The notes under the pieces: generated by a model
What the model was told of the DNA's origin: nothing
Seen by the model: only the letters and a program-made list of their open reading frames with translations
Databases searched by the model: none
Source of the DNA: Rheum nobile
Lineage: Eukaryota; Streptophyta; Magnoliopsida; Caryophyllales; Polygonaceae
Direction of reading: 5' to 3'
NCBI GenBank assembly: GCA_027886185.1
Contig: WOAB01000760.1
Span: forward strand, 248,001-312,000
Length of the DNA stretch: 64,000 bases
In this document: positions 33,225 to 44,309 of the stretch, piece by piece
How the letters are laid out: each line of letters opens with the position of its first letter
Numbering within the stretch: position 1 is the stretch's first letter
Made by a program: the position numbers and the translations under genes

Positions 33225-35066
33225 CAGGGGTCAGTCAATCAGAGTAACCGGCCCAGGTTCAAGCCAGCTGAGACTCCTAGCCCGTCAATGCAGACAACTG
33301 CTCAGAACAAGGGGAAGGCCCCAACTGCTTCAGGAGGTCAGGGTCAACGCCTGTACGAGATGCATGAGGCGGATGGACCCAACGCTCCGATTGCCCAAGG
33401 TACTTTATACCTTCACTCTACTTCAGTGTGCATTCTGTTTGATTCTGGTGCTACGCATTCCTTTATTTCGGATAGTTGTGTTAGTAAATTAGGAATAGTG
33501 TGCGACAAAGCTTGTGAGCCTTTCGTAGTAAATCTTCCTAATGGTGATCGTTTGGTGGGAACCAAGCGCCTGTCTGAAGTTCCGATTACCATTCAGGGTA
33601 AGGAATTCGAGGCAGATTTGATTTGTATAGCCATGGCTCCATACAACATTATTCTCGGTATGGATTGGCTGACGCGTCATGGGGCGGTGATCGACTTTAG
33701 TTCAAGAACTGTGACGGTGTCTTATGGGGGCCAGTTCGTGTGCAAGTTCAAGGGTCGGAATGACGCTGATAACGGCAAGCTGATCAATACGATGGCTGCG
33801 TTTAAGCTACTACGACAAGGATGTGCCGGTTTTCTTTGCTACCTGGATTCGCCCGTGAAAGATGGACCTCCAGTTCTTGATATTCCTGTGGTTAGGGAGT
33901 TTTCGGATGTCTTTCCAGAAGAAATTCCTGGATTACCCCCGAACCGTGACGTTGAGTTTTCAATTGATCTTGAGCCTAGTACGGCGCCGATTTCTAAATC
34001 ACCGTATCGGATGGCTCCTGCAGAGATGCAAGAGTTGAAGAACCAGCTTGAAGATCTCCTTGACAAAGGTTATATTAGGCCGAGTGCATCGCCGTGGGGT
34101 GCTCCGGTACTGTTTGTCAAAAAGAAGGACGGATCGTTCCGACTTTGTATCGACTACCGAGAGTTGAACAAAGTGACGATCAAGAACAAGTACCCGTTGC
34201 CAAGGATTGATGATCTGTTGGATCAGTTGCAAGGAGCAAAAGTTTTCTCCAAGATCGACCTGAGATCCGGATATCATCAACTCAGAATTCGTGAGCAGGA
34301 CATTCCTAGGACTGCGTTCAGGACTAGATATGGTCATTACGAGTTCGTAGTGATGCCTTTTGGACTTACGAATGCTCCAGTAGTCTTTATGGATCTAATG
34401 AATCGATGTTTTCACCAGTACTTGGATAAGTTCATGGTGGTCTTCATCGACGACATTCTGATCCACTCTCCGAGTGAAGAGGTGCACGAGGAACATCTGC
34501 GGATTGCTTTGTCAGTCCTTAGGCAACATCAGCTTTATGCTAAACTGTCCAACTGTGAATTCTGGATGAAGGAGGTGGCCTTCTTAGGCCACGTGATCAA
34601 TAAGAATGGGGTTATGGTTGATCCCCAGAAGATCGAAGCAGTGGCAAATTGGAAGCAGCCCCAGAATGTGAAGGAGGTGCGCAGCTTTCTTGGGCTTGCC
34701 GGGTATTACAGACGGTTCGTGGAGGGGTTTTCGAAGACCGCTCTACCTATGACCAATCTACTCTGCAAGGTTCACAAGAAGTTTGTCTGGAATGACAAGT
34801 GCGAGGCCAGTTTCCAGGAGTTGAAGCGACGGCTGACCTCGGCACCAATGTTGACACTTCTAGAGGGGAACGACGATTATGTGGTCTATAGCGATGCTTC
34901 AAAGTGTGGTCTTGGTTGTGTATTGATGCAGAGGGGCGGATTCATTGCTTATGCATGCAGGCAGCTCAAGACTTATGAAGAAAACTATCCGACACATGAT
35001 CTAGAGCTAGCAGCGGTTGTCTTTGCGCTGAAGATTTGGAGGCATTACCTCTACGGTATAAGATGA
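33225..35066 (+). pseudogene. gag-pol: TK2 protease, RT and RNase H
   Basis: 592 open codons from the ATG at 33288, in the gag frame. Protease LFDSGATHSFISDSCVS is the canonical form. RT: KKKDGSFRLCIDYRELNKV, MPFGLTNAP, active site VVFIDDILIHS. RNase H: VVYSDASKCGLGCVLMQ and ELAAVVFALKIWRHYL. Ends at TGA 35064-35066 where TK1 has TGC. All visible catalytic residues are present. Confidence 0.93.
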
Positions 35067-36753
35067 CAAGTCTTCACTGACCATAAGAGTCTCAAGTATA
35101 TATTTACTCAGAAGGAGCTGAATATGAGACAACGCCGCTGGCTAGAGTTGCTCAAAGACTACGACATGGAATTGCTGTATCATCCAGGCAAGGCTAATGT
35201 GGTAGCCGATGCATTGAGCCGAAAGACAATGCACGAGATGGTAGTTGCTTTACTTACTGCTCATACCAAGCTGAACCGAGAGTCATGCGACATTGAAGTT
35301 CTGTATGATCAGCGTAAAGGTTTCTTGAGTATGCTGGAAATTCAGGCTACTCTACTAGATCAGATTAAAGAAAAGCAAGTCGATGACATCATCTTGGTGA
35401 AGTTAAGTAGTGAAGTGATGGACGGGAAAGCTCCCAGTTTTGTGGTTCAGGATGATGGATCGCTTTGGTTTCAGGATCGGATCTGTGTGCCTGACACAGA
35501 AGGTATTCGTCAGTTGGTGATGAGAGAAGCTCATTCTTCAGCATATTTTGTGCATCCTGGCTCTAGCAAGATGTACAAGGATCTTCGAAAGAAGTTTTGG
35601 TGGCCAAACATGAAGTGGGATGTAGCAGACTTTGTGGCAAAGTGCTTAACCTGCCAGAAGGTCAAGATCGAACATCGCAGACCAGGTGGTGAGCTGCTAC
35701 CTCTCCCCGTGCCAGAATGGAAATGGGAGGACATTGCCATGCACTTCGTCACTGGGATGCCAAGGACTCGAAGTCAGAAAGATGCTATCTGGGTAATTGT
35801 GGACATGCTTACAAAGAGTGCTCATTTCATAGCCATTAAGACCACATGGGAAACCCAGAAGTTAGCAGAAGCCTACCAGCAGGAGATTGTCCGTTTACAT
35901 GGTATCCCCGAGACCATTGTATCGGATCGAGATGGTCGTTTCATGTCAAGGTTCTGGCAAGAACTTCATAAGGCTATGGGAACCGAGTTGAGGTTCAGCA
36001 CCGCATTTCATCCTCAGATAGACGGTCAGTCTGAAAGGACCATCCAGACCCTGGAGGATATGCTTAGAGCTTGTATACTCGATCGTCCGACTAGCTGGGA
36101 GGACAGCTTGAGTCTGATTGAGTTCACGTACAACAATAGCTGGCATGCTACAATCAAGATGGCTCCGTTTGAAGCCTTGTACGGTCGCAGATGCAGATCT
36201 CCGATTTGTTGGGATGATAATGCCGACAAGATTCTGCTTGGACCAGAGTTGGTCGAAAGGACAGCTTCAGACATTGCTTTGATCAGACAGAGAATGTTGA
36301 CCGCTCAGAGTCGACAGAAGTCTTACGCAGATCGGAAGCGTAGAACTGTCGAGTTTGAAGTCGGTGACAAGGTCTTTGTCAAGGTATCGCCATCTAAAGG
36401 AGTTTTTAGGTTTGGTAAGCATGGGAAGCTTAACCCTCGCTACGTGGGACCATTCGAGATTCTGGATAGAGTGGGATCTCTAGCGTACCGCTTGGCATTG
36501 CCGCCATCGTCACACCCAGTGTATAATGTGTTCCACGTATCTCTGCTCAGGAAGTACGTACCAGATGAATCTCATGTGCTGAGCTATGAGGACATCGAGA
36601 TTCAAGCAAATGGTACCTATAAGGAGATGCTTGTGCGCATTCTGGAGCATCGTGAGAAGCAACTACGCAACAAGGTCATACCGTTGGTACGGATTCTATG
36701 GTCCAAGTCCGGGTCAGAAGAAGTTACTTGGGAAACGTGGGAAACCGAGTCAG
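35067..36753 (+). pseudogene. gag-pol: TK2 integrase with truncated chromodomain-like end
   Basis: Same frame as gag. HHCC domain (REAHSSAYFVHPGSS, KCLTCQK), catalytic D,D,E (MHFVTGMP has His where TK1 has Asp in MDFVTG; VSDRDGRF; GQSERTIQ), GPFEILDRVG module and chromodomain-like LVRILWSKSGSEEVTWE. The His for the first catalytic Asp would be expected to abolish activity. At 36751 the sequence switches to LTR sequence, so translation would read on to 36818. Confidence 0.9.
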
Positions 36754-38847
36754 ATGTCCTCTCATCGACGAGCTGGGAAAGAGGGCTAGGAAACGGCGAC
36801 CGCCATACAGTGCGATGACCGCCGCCATTAGCCCGCCGCCGTTGTCTTTCAAAGCGGCGACCTAGGGAAAACACGGCGCCCGCCGTAAGCTAGCGGGGGG
36901 ATAGGCATGTGCTCGCCGGCGAGCCTCTGACAACGCCGATTCTAGCCTTCCACGTCTCCATTTAGGCCATCCTGATGTTCCCTGAGGTTTGGCTATTTAA
37001 GGAGAAGGTTTAGGGATCGGATTGAAGCAAAAACAGAAGATTAAATCCTCCAAATTGTTCTCGCCGGAAAAGCTTGCCCTCGCCGGAGTTTGGAAGTGAT
37101 CGCCGGTGCCCATTTTGGTGTTGTTTCCTCTTGCTTAAGGAAGCCTTGGAGGCCCTCAGACGCATAGGATCCAAAGCAAGGAAAAAGGGGGACAATTCGC
37201 TTGTGTTTTGGTGAGTTTCGTTCTCGTTTCTGTTGACTGGTGTTCTTCATGGCGCCCGCCGTACAGTGGCGGCGACCGCCATGATGAACAGCGGCGCCCG
37301 CCGCCAAGAACAGCGGCGACCGCCGCCAGAAGGGTTGTTTGCCTCTTTTGGCCTCGGCCCTGGGTGGTCGTCTTTCGGGCGTCGTTTCTTTCGATTTCTT
37401 TTGTTTGTCCTTAGATTCGTACTAGTTTATGTCGGATCTAACTTAGGGTTTCTTTATGGGTCGACCCGAAGGAATCTGTGATGTCGGAGCTGTCCCTGTG
37501 TCGAGCCCGGAAACTCGTTGTCTCTAGCTTTGTTCCAGATCTGCGGATTAAGGCAAGTGGCGGTTCGCTCTTGCTCATCGTTCCATATTTACATTAATTA
37601 TCAGTTATTTCAATTGAGTAATTAATTTGGATCGATTATTGTGTTTGTCTGGAAATGGTTTTATAAACTGTTTTGGTAAATCATATAATAGGTTGTATAT
37701 CTGCTAGAACAACGCTATTATTTATGATCGCCTTGCGGGCATTTATGTGGATTTATCCGAACTATCGTTGTGCTAGAACTGTTTAGTTAGCACTGTTAGA
37801 TAGGAACGTTACTCGGACCCCGTCCAGTCGTTTCTTTATAATCGGGTAGAGGGGTGGCTCGTCCCCATCCAATGCCATTTTAAGGTCATGACCGGTCTCT
37901 TTCACAAGTGTGTAGAGGCAGCACACTTAGCTGGTGTCACAAACCTTTCGGTGTGCATCACTATCGACGAAATGCATACTAAGATGTGTCGTTCCAATGG
38001 TGGGGTACACATGTAAAAGTCTATAACGTGATGCTTGTTTTGAAACATAAATCAGATAAGTGCTACTCGACGCACATAATTAATAAACCTTTGACGAGTA
38101 GTGCAGCTAGGAAAGCTCGTCTCAACTTTTAGATCGCTCGAATGCGATACTGTGATTTCTTTAATTATTCCAGACTTTGTCATACTTCGTTAAGACTCGA
38201 TCTTTGGAGTCTTCTCTTGGGTGTTCCGATAAGATTCACTTCAGTTGGAATCTTCTCTTGTTCATATCTTTTGATATCATCTAGTAGAAGTATGAAGGTT
38301 GACTATCGTCGTCAGTTATTATTCGAGGAGCGATGAGTCTAACCTAATACGACTACTCGAACCATCTGCTTTGCACCCTTGCATAGTCTTTCATTAGACT
38401 AACCAACCTAAATTGTTCTCTGCATGGTTGGCTGGTGTCATCCGTTCGATTCGGCACATCAGATAGAGCGAAGAGATAAGAAGACCAGATTGACTATGAG
38501 GACGACGGTTGTTTTTGAATGTTTTAATTATTTCTTTAATCAGGTTGAGATCTTTTGGGCAATGTATTTTTATAAAGACTTTCGTTGTACTCTGTTTATA
38601 TCTTCTAAGACTTCCGTTGTATTTGTTTAAACTCTGTGATCGGCCTATTCGGGATTGGGTTGTAATCCCGTAACTCATGTTTCATTTGAACAATGTTATG
38701 TTCTGATTTAATTACTTTGATCATTATGCATCAATTGTACTTGATGATTGTATTTAAACGGTAAAGCCTTGGGTGATCTCGGTAAGGAACACTGAGGTCA
38801 CTGGCGGTAATACCTTTCCAAATGGGTTAAGATTTGGGGGTGTTACA
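36751..38847 (+). repeat. TK2 3' LTR, 5'-truncated
   Basis: Starts at the position equal to 28561 of the 5' LTR. The join shows CAGAT shared by both parents. Polypurine tract and LTR start are lost, so this copy could not be reverse transcribed normally. Stem-loop block at 38395-38462. Confidence 0.93.
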
Positions 38848-38852
38848 CAACC
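38848..38852. repeat. Target-site duplication of TK2, right copy (CAACC)
   Basis: Matches 28237-28241. Confidence 0.95.
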
Positions 38853-39770
38853 CGTTACTATAAGCATGCAATTAACTCTCTCTCACGATGAACACTCGCA
38901 ACCCGCTTATGTAAATCGTGTTTGCTACTAGATATGCAACCCAAATCCGGAATCACAAGTCCTATTTATATGGATAATATCAATAAACCTAGGTGATCAG
39001 TCTAGATAAATCAATAAGATTCAATAAACATTCAAGCGCAAGAGAATTAATACAACTAGATAGGAAATCGAACAAGAGTAGAAAACTCACAATCAATCAA
39101 TTGAAGGCTTCAAAATGTCAAGTGCAACAATGGAAGTTTAGTTCTTCATAGGGTTTGTGAGAGAAAAACTAAGAAAGGTGGCAACTAGGTTAACCTAAAC
39201 AAAGTCTAGATAGAACCTTAAATACTAGGGAAAATAATTCAGAAATAAATAAAAGGAAATATCAAACTTGGAAATAAAGTTTCGTAATTAAATAAAAGGA
39301 AAAAAAATATCTCGGAAACAAATCCGATAAGTCTTCAGCGTCGGTCACCGCGGGTGCGGTGGGTCTTTAGTCTTCAGATGCAACCTTCTACTAGCTCACC
39401 GTGGGTGCGGTGGTATTGGGCGCGGGCGCGGTGGCACCTCCAGCTTTTGCGACACTTCCGTAAAAACGCCATAACCTTTGATTCCCAACTCGGATTACGC
39501 TCATATTTTGAGGACTTGCAGTAGACTTCAAGAGCTAACTCCTAGAATTGGAATCACTCCATTTGGACATCTGAGTAAAGATAACGAACCAATTGAATTC
39601 AGCATATTGTTCTTCTACTCTTCAATGCACTTCAAACCTTTGTAAATCCCATGATTTCTTCACTTCTAGTCTTCTCTTCCGGATTACAGAATTACCATCA
39701 AATCATATCCAAACATCACCTAAATCATGCTAATAACCACTAGATGCGCTATACAATATATCGCATATCA
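38853..39770 (-). repeat. ATH2 3' LTR, proximal part
   Basis: Resumes after TK2 and ends GCATATCA. Palindrome copies at about 39345-39440 match 43879-43966 in the partner LTR. Confidence 0.92.
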
Positions 39771-39785
39771 AATTCCCTCATACTT
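39771..39785 (-). other. ATH2 polypurine tract
   Basis: Minus strand AAGTATGAGGGAATT next to the 3' LTR; one G-to-A change from ATH1. Confidence 0.75.
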
Positions 39786-40994
39786 AGACCTTTACTCATC
39801 CCGAGTAAACTAAAAGAAACCTACTCCTCCAATCATGCTCCAAGGCCTCAGGAAGTACAAGAAAATATGACTCTAGAAATATCAACACATCAACAATAAG
39901 CTCCCAAACAACCAAAACAAGTGATGCAAAACTCATCTAATCCTAACTCCATCTAATCACCTTATTCCTCCAAGGTGGCCTACCCGAAACCTCCTTATAA
40001 CACCTCTTCTTATGTCGCCATGTCAGGTAAAATGATGATTCCTAAAAATCACTCTTCTTCTTTTCACTCATTTTGCCAAGGCGCCCTTTCGGGTTTTCAC
40101 CAAGCCACTCATTTCATTTTTCAATAGATGGGCTCACAATATACTCACATCACTCTTGACCAATTATTACTCCAGCCTAATACTGGTCCAAGCCACCTGC
40201 TTATTACCTAAGCCGCCCTTTTGGGTTTTCGACTTATCCTAGGATTTCTATTTTTGCCTTTTTTCAAATTTTTGGCCTTTTCTCTTTTTATTCAATTTTC
40301 TCCTCAACGACATAGAAAGTATAGAACTCGCCCCCATGCTTAAACATTGCATTGTCCTCAATGTAATGAAAGACAAAAAGAATAGAAGCACATGGAAAAG
40401 CAAAAAATAACTCACAAACGCCGCTGAGTTGGCTTGGACACGAAAGTTGTTGCTGGCGGTAAAGCAATGAACACTCAGGTCTCTAGTGTTGGGTGGATGT
40501 CTTCTTCAACTCCATAATCTTCTCCTACCGTGCAACCAAAAAGAAACCACTTTGGTGAATAGTGGTATAGAAAGTATGGCGGGGTTGCACGACCTTCAAC
40601 GAACACAAAAATAGGCCCAGATGTCGCCGTGGTATGGGCTGTAGTGTTCCTCCTCCTCGGCTGTCGAATGTAGGGCCATCATCATTGTCAAATAATGTGT
40701 GGGGCGAATGTCTTCTCCTTGACAACATGATGCGCACCTTCTCCATGGGGTCTCCTGGACAGTTGGCCTTCAAAGATTTTTTTTAATAGAAATCCACGTT
40801 TAAAGTTTTTTCGGGGATTTTATTTAGTGCAGGGCATTAGGAGACTTACATTGGTGTGAGAAACACCTTCTTCAATTCGCATAGGGTCTCCTCCCTACAG
40901 GTTAGTCGGAAACAAAGAAAAACAAAACAAAGCAAGAACACACTAAAAACAAATGCAAAAACAAAGAAAGAAAAGCAAGGAAAGAAATCCATAC
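39786..40994 (-). other. ATH2 3' non-coding region
   Basis: Shares the 3' region of ATH1 and ATH3 up to about 40260, then holds other sequence. An 82-codon minus ORF at 40773-40525 shows no family I recognise. The Athila ORF2 seen in ATH1 is not recognisable here. Confidence 0.6.
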
Positions 40995-41012
40995 CTCGGG
41001 TTGCCTCCCGGA
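40995..41012 (-). other. Hairpin after the ATH2 integrase tail
   Basis: Counterpart of 16445-16462: GGGAGGCAACCC core kept, outer stem with one mismatch. Confidence 0.55.
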
Positions 41013-41057
41013 CAGCGCCTTAGTTAGTGTCATGGCTTGACATACTACTCAATCTCC

Positions 41058-41205
41058 TCAACTCACAGCATCAGGTTCCTTAGGAACCCTCTCATTCAAC
41101 ACCTCTTTTCTGAACCAATCATGGAAAGGTTTGAACCTTAGACCATTCCTCTTCTGAACCGGCTCTTTCACCTTGACCTTCTTAGTCGCCTTTGCCCCAT
41201 ACTTA
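41058..41205 (-). pseudogene. pol: ATH2 integrase C-terminal tail
   Basis: Reads EPVQKRNGLRFKPFHDWF...VPKEPDAVS and a stop, matching the ATH1 integrase end (FKVNGQRLKPYHEGF...LKEPSAEN). RT, RNase H and the integrase core are absent between this and the protease ORF. Confidence 0.7.
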
Positions 41206-41280
41206 GATCGGTCAGGGGGTGTTTATCCTCCGACTGTTCATTATGCACAATAAAAAAGAATGGCTTCTTGCCTTGTGGAG

Positions 41281-42858
41281 TCAGTAAGGTGGGGCAACCA
41301 CCCAAAAGAGAAGTAGGAGACTCACCCTTCTCATCCAAGCAGTGACTGCCTGTAGATTAGAAGATATAGTAATACCGATAGGCGAGTCAACTATGGAATC
41401 ATCTATTATATGTTGCAATTCATCCAAAGGGTTAGGACTCATTACATCAACAAAGTTTAAAGAGGTGTTAATGACAGGTTTCATATCATATATGTTATAT
41501 TCAACTCCATTCCCATCAAATTCCATAGTTAATTTCCCACTTCTGACACCAATTGTGGTATTCGCAGTTTTCATGAATGGTCTACCTAACAACATAGGTG
41601 CACCTGTACTACTACCCATATCTAGCACATAAAAATCAGTGGAAAAAATCAGCTTATCTACCATAACAATGACATCTTCAACAACCCCTTTCGGGTAGAC
41701 ATTGGTTCCATCAGCTAATTGAATAACTAGCCTAGTGTCCTGTAATGGTGGCAGACCAAGAGACTCATATAACGACAATGGTAAGACATTAATAGTTGCA
41801 CCAAGATCTAGCATATCAATATCAATCTTTGTCTCATCGATGATGCAAGGGATAGAGAACATACCTAGATCACTGCACTTCTTGGGCATACGCCTTTGAA
41901 ACACAGCGGATACTTGCTCGCTCACCTGGACCTGCTTCTTTTGTTTATGCTTCTGTGTCCTCTTGATTTTGCAGAGTTCCTTCAAGGAACGAGCATATTT
42001 GGGAATACTTTTAACAAGTTTGAGTAATGGGATGTTTACCTCGCACTTGCTAAAAGTCTCGGAGAGGTCCTTGTCGTCGATGATTCTCCTCTCCTTAAGC
42101 GCCTCTAGGAATGGGGCGAGTGGCTTCTCAGAATCGAGAGGGGGAAAGTACGGATGAACATAGGTGTCGACGTAGGGCTCTTTCACCTTTCCAGAAGTCT
42201 CACCGCGGGTGCGGTCAGATACCACCGCGGGTGCGGTCGACTCAGCAGAAAAATCTCGGAATTCTGGGGCTCCGTCACCGTGGGTGCGGTGGATCACCGC
42301 GGGGTGCGGTGGTGTTGCAGACCCGTCTGCTGATTTTGCCGCTGAGTGCGGTGAGTTCTCCAAAGCTTCTGTAGACGCACCGCAGGGTGCGGTGTCCTGC
42401 CGCGGGTGCGGTGGTGTGGGTTCAGAGAGCTCTTTTTCAGCATCGTCCTCTTCAGCACTAGGAACGACATTCAATTGCTTACCACTTCGAAGCATCACAA
42501 CACTAACATTTGCCCGTGGGTTAACTACCGTTTGAGATGGTAGATTTCCCAAAATCTTTGCATCGATCTTTGTGATAGCTTCAGCCATTTGTCCCATCTG
42601 CTTCTCTAGATTCTTGATGCTTGACTCCGTAGTTTGAACATGAGTGGTGAAATGTTTAGTCAAAGCTTGGAGCATATCTTCAGTTGAAGCAGGTGTACCA
42701 GGTTGTTGCATCAGATTAGGTGCGTTCAATTGCCGAAGCGTTTGATCACCAATTGCAACTTGTGGGGTGGTGTGTTCTCTGCGGTTTCTGTGGAATGTCT
42801 TGTCGATCTCTGGATATAAATCAACAAGTGGATTATCAATAGCACGGGTGTGGACCAT
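41281..42858 (-). CDS. ATH2 fused gag N-terminus/protease ORF without capsid core
   Basis: 525 codons, open, from MVHTRAIDNPLVDLYPEID at 42858. Residues 1-50 match the ATH1 gag N-terminus up to TLRQLNAPNL, then jump directly to TEDMLQALTKHFTTHVQ, so capsid core and zinc knuckle are gone with the frame intact. A likely coiled coil (MGQMAEAITKIDA), a linker with PHPAV-type palindrome peptides, KRRMPKKCSDLGM-like text (QRRMPKKCSDLGMF) and protease MLDLGATINVLP follow. The last ~20 residues are out of frame relative to ATH1. It could make a protease-like fusion protein; whether it is expressed is unknown. Confidence 0.82.
   Translation of the reverse strand: MVHTRAIDNPLVDLYPEIDKTFHRNRREHTTPQVAIGDQTLRQLNAPNLMQQPGTPASTEDMLQALTKHFTTHVQTTESSIKNLEKQMGQMAEAITKIDAKILGNLPSQTVVNPRANVSVVMLRSGKQLNVVPSAEEDDAEKELSEPTPPHPRQDTAPCGASTEALENSPHSAAKSADGSATPPHPAVIHRTHGDGAPEFRDFSAESTAPAVVSDRTRGETSGKVKEPYVDTYVHPYFPPLDSEKPLAPFLEALKERRIIDDKDLSETFSKCEVNIPLLKLVKSIPKYARSLKELCKIKRTQKHKQKKQVQVSEQVSAVFQRRMPKKCSDLGMFSIPCIIDETKIDIDMLDLGATINVLPLSLYESLGLPPLQDTRLVIQLADGTNVYPKGVVEDVIVMVDKLIFSTDFYVLDMGSSTGAPMLLGRPFMKTANTTIGVRSGKLTMEFDGNGVEYNIYDMKPVINTSLNFVDVMSPNPLDELQHIIDDSIVDSPIGITISSNLQAVTAWMRRVSLLLLFWVVAPPY
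42201..42412. repeat. GC-rich palindrome cluster in the ATH2 gag-protease linker
   Basis: About seven CACCGC...GCGGTG copies, in the same linker position as the ATH1 cluster at 20767-20957 but with different intervening sequence and copy number. Confidence 0.85.
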
Positions 42859-42918
42859 AAGATAGATCCATACCAAAGTTGATAACAAACAAAACCACAA
42901 AAAATAGAAATTTTGATT

Positions 42919-42935
42919 CCCCGGCAACGACGCCA
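42919..42935 (-). other. ATH2 primer-binding site (probably Asp tRNA)
   Basis: Minus strand TGGCGTCGTTGCCGGGG; closer to the Asp-tRNA complement than the ATH1 site. Confidence 0.82.
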
Positions 42936-42939
42936 AATT

Positions 42940-44304
42940 TGACAGGCCTAAGGTCGTATGCCTAATCAAAGAAATCCTAAAGTACCTACTAAAGAGTATA
43001 GCAAGCAAGTCAGGGTCGAACCCAAGGGAATTAGATTATCAATTCTTATGCTTTTCAAGTCACCAACTAGGAACGAGGGGGGGTTTAATATCAGTTTCGT
43101 AACCAAGTAACAAGTAAACAAATTCGCATGTAAAGGTTGTGAATATGATTGGGGAAAAGCGCCACACCTGAAAAAGCTCCACACAACAAGAGATATGGTT
43201 GATCACTGAATTCTATTAATCTCAAGTTCTTATCTTTCCTTTAGTTGTTCTTATCCCGATCATTTGTAACTATTAGTTCTACCAGCCCTAATAGTACTTA
43301 TTACTAAATCAAATCCGAAAACCTTCAAGACTCAACAAAGCAATAGCATTCAAACAAGGATTCAACAAGATACATGCAATAGAAACAACCCGTTACTATA
43401 AGCATGCAATTAACTCTCTCTCACGATGAACACTCGCAACCTGCTTATGTAAATCGTGTTTGCTACTAGATATGCAACCCGAACCCGGAATCACAAGTCC
43501 TAGCTATATGGATAATATCAATAAACCTAGGTGATCAGTCTAGATAAATCAATAAGATTCAATAAACATTCAAGCGCAAGAGAATTAATACAACTAGATA
43601 GGAAATCGAACAAGAGTAGAAAACTCACAACCAATCAATTGAAGGCTTCAAAATGTCAAGTGCAACAATGGAAGTTTAGTTCTTCATAGGGTTTATGAGA
43701 GAAAAACTAAGAAAGGTGGCAACTAGGTTAACCTAAACAAAGTCTAGATAGAACCTTACTAGGGCAAATAATTCAGAAATAAATAAAAGGAAATATCAAA
43801 CTTGGAAATAAAGTTTCGTAATTAAATAAAAGGAAATAAAATATCTCGGAAACAAATCCGATAAGTCTTCAACGTCGGTCACCGCGGGTGCGGTGGGTTT
43901 TCAGTCTTCAGATGCAACCTTCTGCTAGCTCACCGTGGGTGCGGTGGTATTGGGCTCGGGCGCGGTGACGCCTTCAGCTTTTGCGACACTTCCGTAAAAA
44001 CGTTATAACCTTTGATTCCCAACTCGGATTGCGCTCCTATTTTGAGGACTTGTAGTAGACTTCAAGAGCTAACTCCTCGAATTGGAATCACTCCATTTGG
44101 ACATCTGAGTAAAGAGAATGAACCAATTGAATTTAGCACACTGTTCTTCTACTCTTCAATGCACTTCAAACCTTTGTAAATCCCATGATTTCTTCACTTC
44201 TAGTCTTCTCTTCCGGATTACAGAATTACCATCAAATCATATCCAAACATCACCTAAATCATGCTAATAACCACTAGATGCGCTATACAATATATTGCAT
44301 ATCA
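42940..44304 (-). repeat. ATH2 5' LTR
   Basis: 1365 bp, TGACAGGCC to CATATCA, partner of the split 3' LTR. Related to the ATH1 LTR at both ends but diverged in the middle. Confidence 0.94.
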
Positions 44305-44309
44305 GGCCT
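44305..44309. repeat. Target-site duplication of ATH2, right copy (GGCCT)
   Basis: Differs from AGCCT at 27773-27777 by one base, probably a later A/G change. Confidence 0.75.

Larger units (their letters stand above)
28242..38847 (+). mobile_element. TK2: Tekay-like chromovirus with a pol/3' LTR junction deletion
   Basis: 10,606 bp between perfect CAACC repeats. The 5' LTR is full (28242-30663). The 3' LTR lacks its first ~319 bp because integrase runs directly into LTR sequence at 36751. Coding frame is intact except for three nonsense codons in gag-pol and the missing natural stop. Confidence 0.94.
27778..44304 (-). mobile_element. ATH2: internally deleted Athila element, interrupted by TK2
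   Basis: 5' LTR 44304-42940, primer site, fused gag N-terminus/protease ORF, integrase tail, 3' region, 3' LTR 39770-38853 plus 28241-27778. Flanks AGCCT and GGCCT differ at one base. Without TK2 it is about 5.9 kb. Missing: gag capsid core, RT, RNase H, most of integrase and recognisable ORF2. Most likely non-autonomous. Confidence 0.9.
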
